A stretch of DNA of 64,000 nucleotides from Desulfosporosinus orientis DSM 765 (GTDB lineage: Bacteria; Bacillota; Desulfitobacteriia; Desulfitobacteriales; Desulfitobacteriaceae): NCBI RefSeq assembly GCF_000235605.1, contig NC_016584.1:2406001-2470000 (forward strand). The letters are read 5' to 3'. The notes under the pieces are model-generated. The model ran no database searches. It worked only from the letters and a program-made list of their open reading frames with translations, and was not told where the DNA came from. A program made the position numbers and the translations under genes. Below are positions 62,931 to 64,000 of this stretch, piece after piece (position 1 is the stretch's first letter; each line of letters begins with the position of its first letter).

Positions 62931-63166
62931 CTTTCTTTGAAAGAAAAGGCCCAAAAACATACTGCCAATGTGATCAATGTCCAGTTTATTCCGGCAGCAG
63001 CATCGATGGAAGTTTAAAAGTCATCGACGATGCGAAAGTTCAAAGCTCGGTTATAAACTTTTTTGCAGGAGCCGATGATTATATGACGAAGCCATTTGAA
63101 GGTATTGAGTTATTGGACGTTGAGGTGTCATGCTATATAAATGGGGTAAAACAATTAATTGGTTAG
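62931..63166 (+). pseudogene. Debris with a response-regulator fragment
   Basis: NFFAGADDYMTKPFEGIELL (about 63055-63115) is the end of a receiver domain, with nothing else of the gene left. The bases before it contain no other gene. Confidence 0.5.
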
Positions 63167-63243
63167 GATATCTTGTGGTCATTAGAATTACGCGTTCACA
63201 TATTCTAAATATCAAGGTCACGAATCAGTAACATTTTTGTTCT

Positions 63244-63492
63244 ATGATGTGTATAGTAAAAGATATCCGCAACATAACGGTTGAAATACAGACTGGCTTT
63301 CTCTCCTTAACCTCCTTTGTCACGCCCCTCAGCGAGGGGCGTTTTCTATGCCCAACGATGATCTACCGAACCAAAGGCACTGCCAATATTTTGCACGAGC
63401 CGGGTGCCGACACTGGCTTGAGATATTTCTTGTTTCACTATACGGCGGAACAGGTTCCATCAATGCCTGAGTCTTTGTGCCTGTATAAGTGA
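63244..63492 (+). CDS. Doubtful open reading frame
   Basis: 82 codons with no ribosome site and no known domain. A terminator-like hairpin (63322-63346) lies inside it, which speaks against a real gene. Confidence 0.15.
   Translation: MMCIVKDIRNITVEIQTGFLSLTSFVTPLSEGRFLCPTMIYRTKGTANILHEPGADTGLRYFLFHYTAEQVPSMPESLCLYK
63322..63346. terminator. GC-rich terminator-like hairpin
   Basis: ACGCCCCTC-AGC-GAGGGGCGT then TTTTC. The transcript it ends is not clear. Confidence 0.55.
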
Positions 63493-63576
63493 ATCAACTT
63501 TTTTGCCTGTGTAAGCAGGAAATAGAAGATAGTGGTGGAAATAGTAGGTGCTGAGATGCATGAATGGAGGAAGAGG

Positions 63577-63939
63577 ATGAATTTTATTGGCAACATTATT
63601 TGGCTTATATTCGGCGGACTAATAGCATGTATTGCCTGGGCAATTGCCGGTTTGATCTTGTGTATTACGATTATTGGGATACCTTTTGGCGCACAATGTT
63701 TTAAGATTGCCTTATTTGTACTTTGGCCCTTTGGAAAAGAGATAGAACTTGGCAACTTCGGAGCAGGGGGATTACTTTTAAATATCATCTGGCTGATTGT
63801 TTTTGGCTGGGAGTTTGCTATAGCTCATTTAGTGATTGGTCTGTTTTTTTGTCTGACGATTGTTGGTATTCCCTTTGGACTCCAACATTTTAAATTTGCG
63901 AAACTTGGTTTGATACCTTTTGGGGCGACGATTTATTAA
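63577..63939 (+). CDS. YccF-family inner membrane protein
   Basis: 120 residues with two tandem copies of the YccF (DUF307) motif: CITIIGIPFGAQCFKIALFVLWPFGKE and CLTIVGIPFGLQHFKFAKLGLIPFGATI, and about four membrane segments. I start at ATG 63577 (GGAGGAAGAGG ahead), not at 63532. Function unknown in general. Confidence 0.88.
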   Translation: MNFIGNIIWLIFGGLIACIAWAIAGLILCITIIGIPFGAQCFKIALFVLWPFGKEIELGNFGAGGLLLNIIWLIVFGWEFAIAHLVIGLFFCLTIVGIPFGLQHFKFAKLGLIPFGATIY

Positions 63940-64000
63940 TAGATAGATGGAGATGTGTAAATTGAGTGTGCTTACATATATGAATCTGCCGTCATCCTTC

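Overview
The window looks like a chromosome segment of a low-GC, anaerobic, spore-forming firmicute of the Desulfosporosinus/Desulfitobacterium (Peptococcaceae) type. Reasons: strong AGGAGG-like ribosome binding sites with frequent GTG and TTG starts; many two-component, LysR, MarR, AraC and PadR regulators; sigma-54 promoters driving catabolic operons; corrinoid O-demethylase-type methyltransferases; and a molybdopterin transhydroxylase. This is inference from gene content; there is no rRNA, tRNA or marker gene to fix the species, and I saw no CRISPR array.

Layout. 0-10 kb: an OmpR-type two-component system, a DUF347 membrane protein, an AraC regulator with an EamA exporter, a ParE/Phd toxin-antitoxin pair, DoxX, a LysR regulator and an isochorismatase-like hydrolase. 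10.6-14.2 kb: a small HesB-like gene with an in-frame UGA (candidate selenoprotein), a broken aminotransferase, then two tandem TPP riboswitches each with its own terminator in front of thiM and thiC. 14.3-18 kb: a second two-component system and three secreted-protein genes, one a tiny Cys-repeat peptide. 18-26 kb: HAAS-FtsW/PadR, a hydrolase, a secreted lipase, a small membrane-protein gene that recurs at 62.8 kb, and an ECF sigma/anti-sigma module. 26-32.7 kb: an accessory, decaying zone with an intact aminotransferase, BAAT-type hydrolase/MarR pair, flavodoxin and several pseudogenes.

The core of the window is 32.8-52.3 kb, a catabolic locus of three transcription units, each with a sigma-54 (-24/-12) promoter and each preceded by a copy of one 16-base inverted repeat (AATACA-N4-TGTATT). 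A PAS/AAA+/Fis-type activator sits among them. Together they encode a probable anaerobic route for methoxylated and hydroxylated aromatics. A UroD-family methyltransferase pair, a corrinoid protein and an MtvA-like pterin methyltransferase would remove O-methyl groups. A pyrogallol-phloroglucinol-type transhydroxylase isomerises the trihydroxybenzene. A phloroglucinol-reductase-like SDR, a dihydrophloroglucinol-cyclohydrolase-like cyclase and a 3-hydroxyacid dehydrogenase open and oxidise the ring product. A BKACE enzyme (candidate triacetate acetoacetate-lyase), an acetoacetate CoA-transferase and a thiolase finish to acetyl-CoA. Two very short genes with matching hydrophobic C-termini each follow a UroD-type gene and are not known to me.

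52.3-64 kb is again accessory: GNAT, a heterodimeric ABC exporter, a decayed KilA-N plus TerB/DUF2791/helicase (Ter/BREX-like defence) remnant, a methyltransferase, a PhnB-like protein, the second copy of the small membrane-protein cassette and a YccF protein. Dispersed repeats are unusually rich: four 42-52 bp palindromes, two related long hairpins, a 64 bp direct repeat, a roughly 110 bp repeat near each end of the first 5 kb, and many genes reduced to their two ends by internal deletion.
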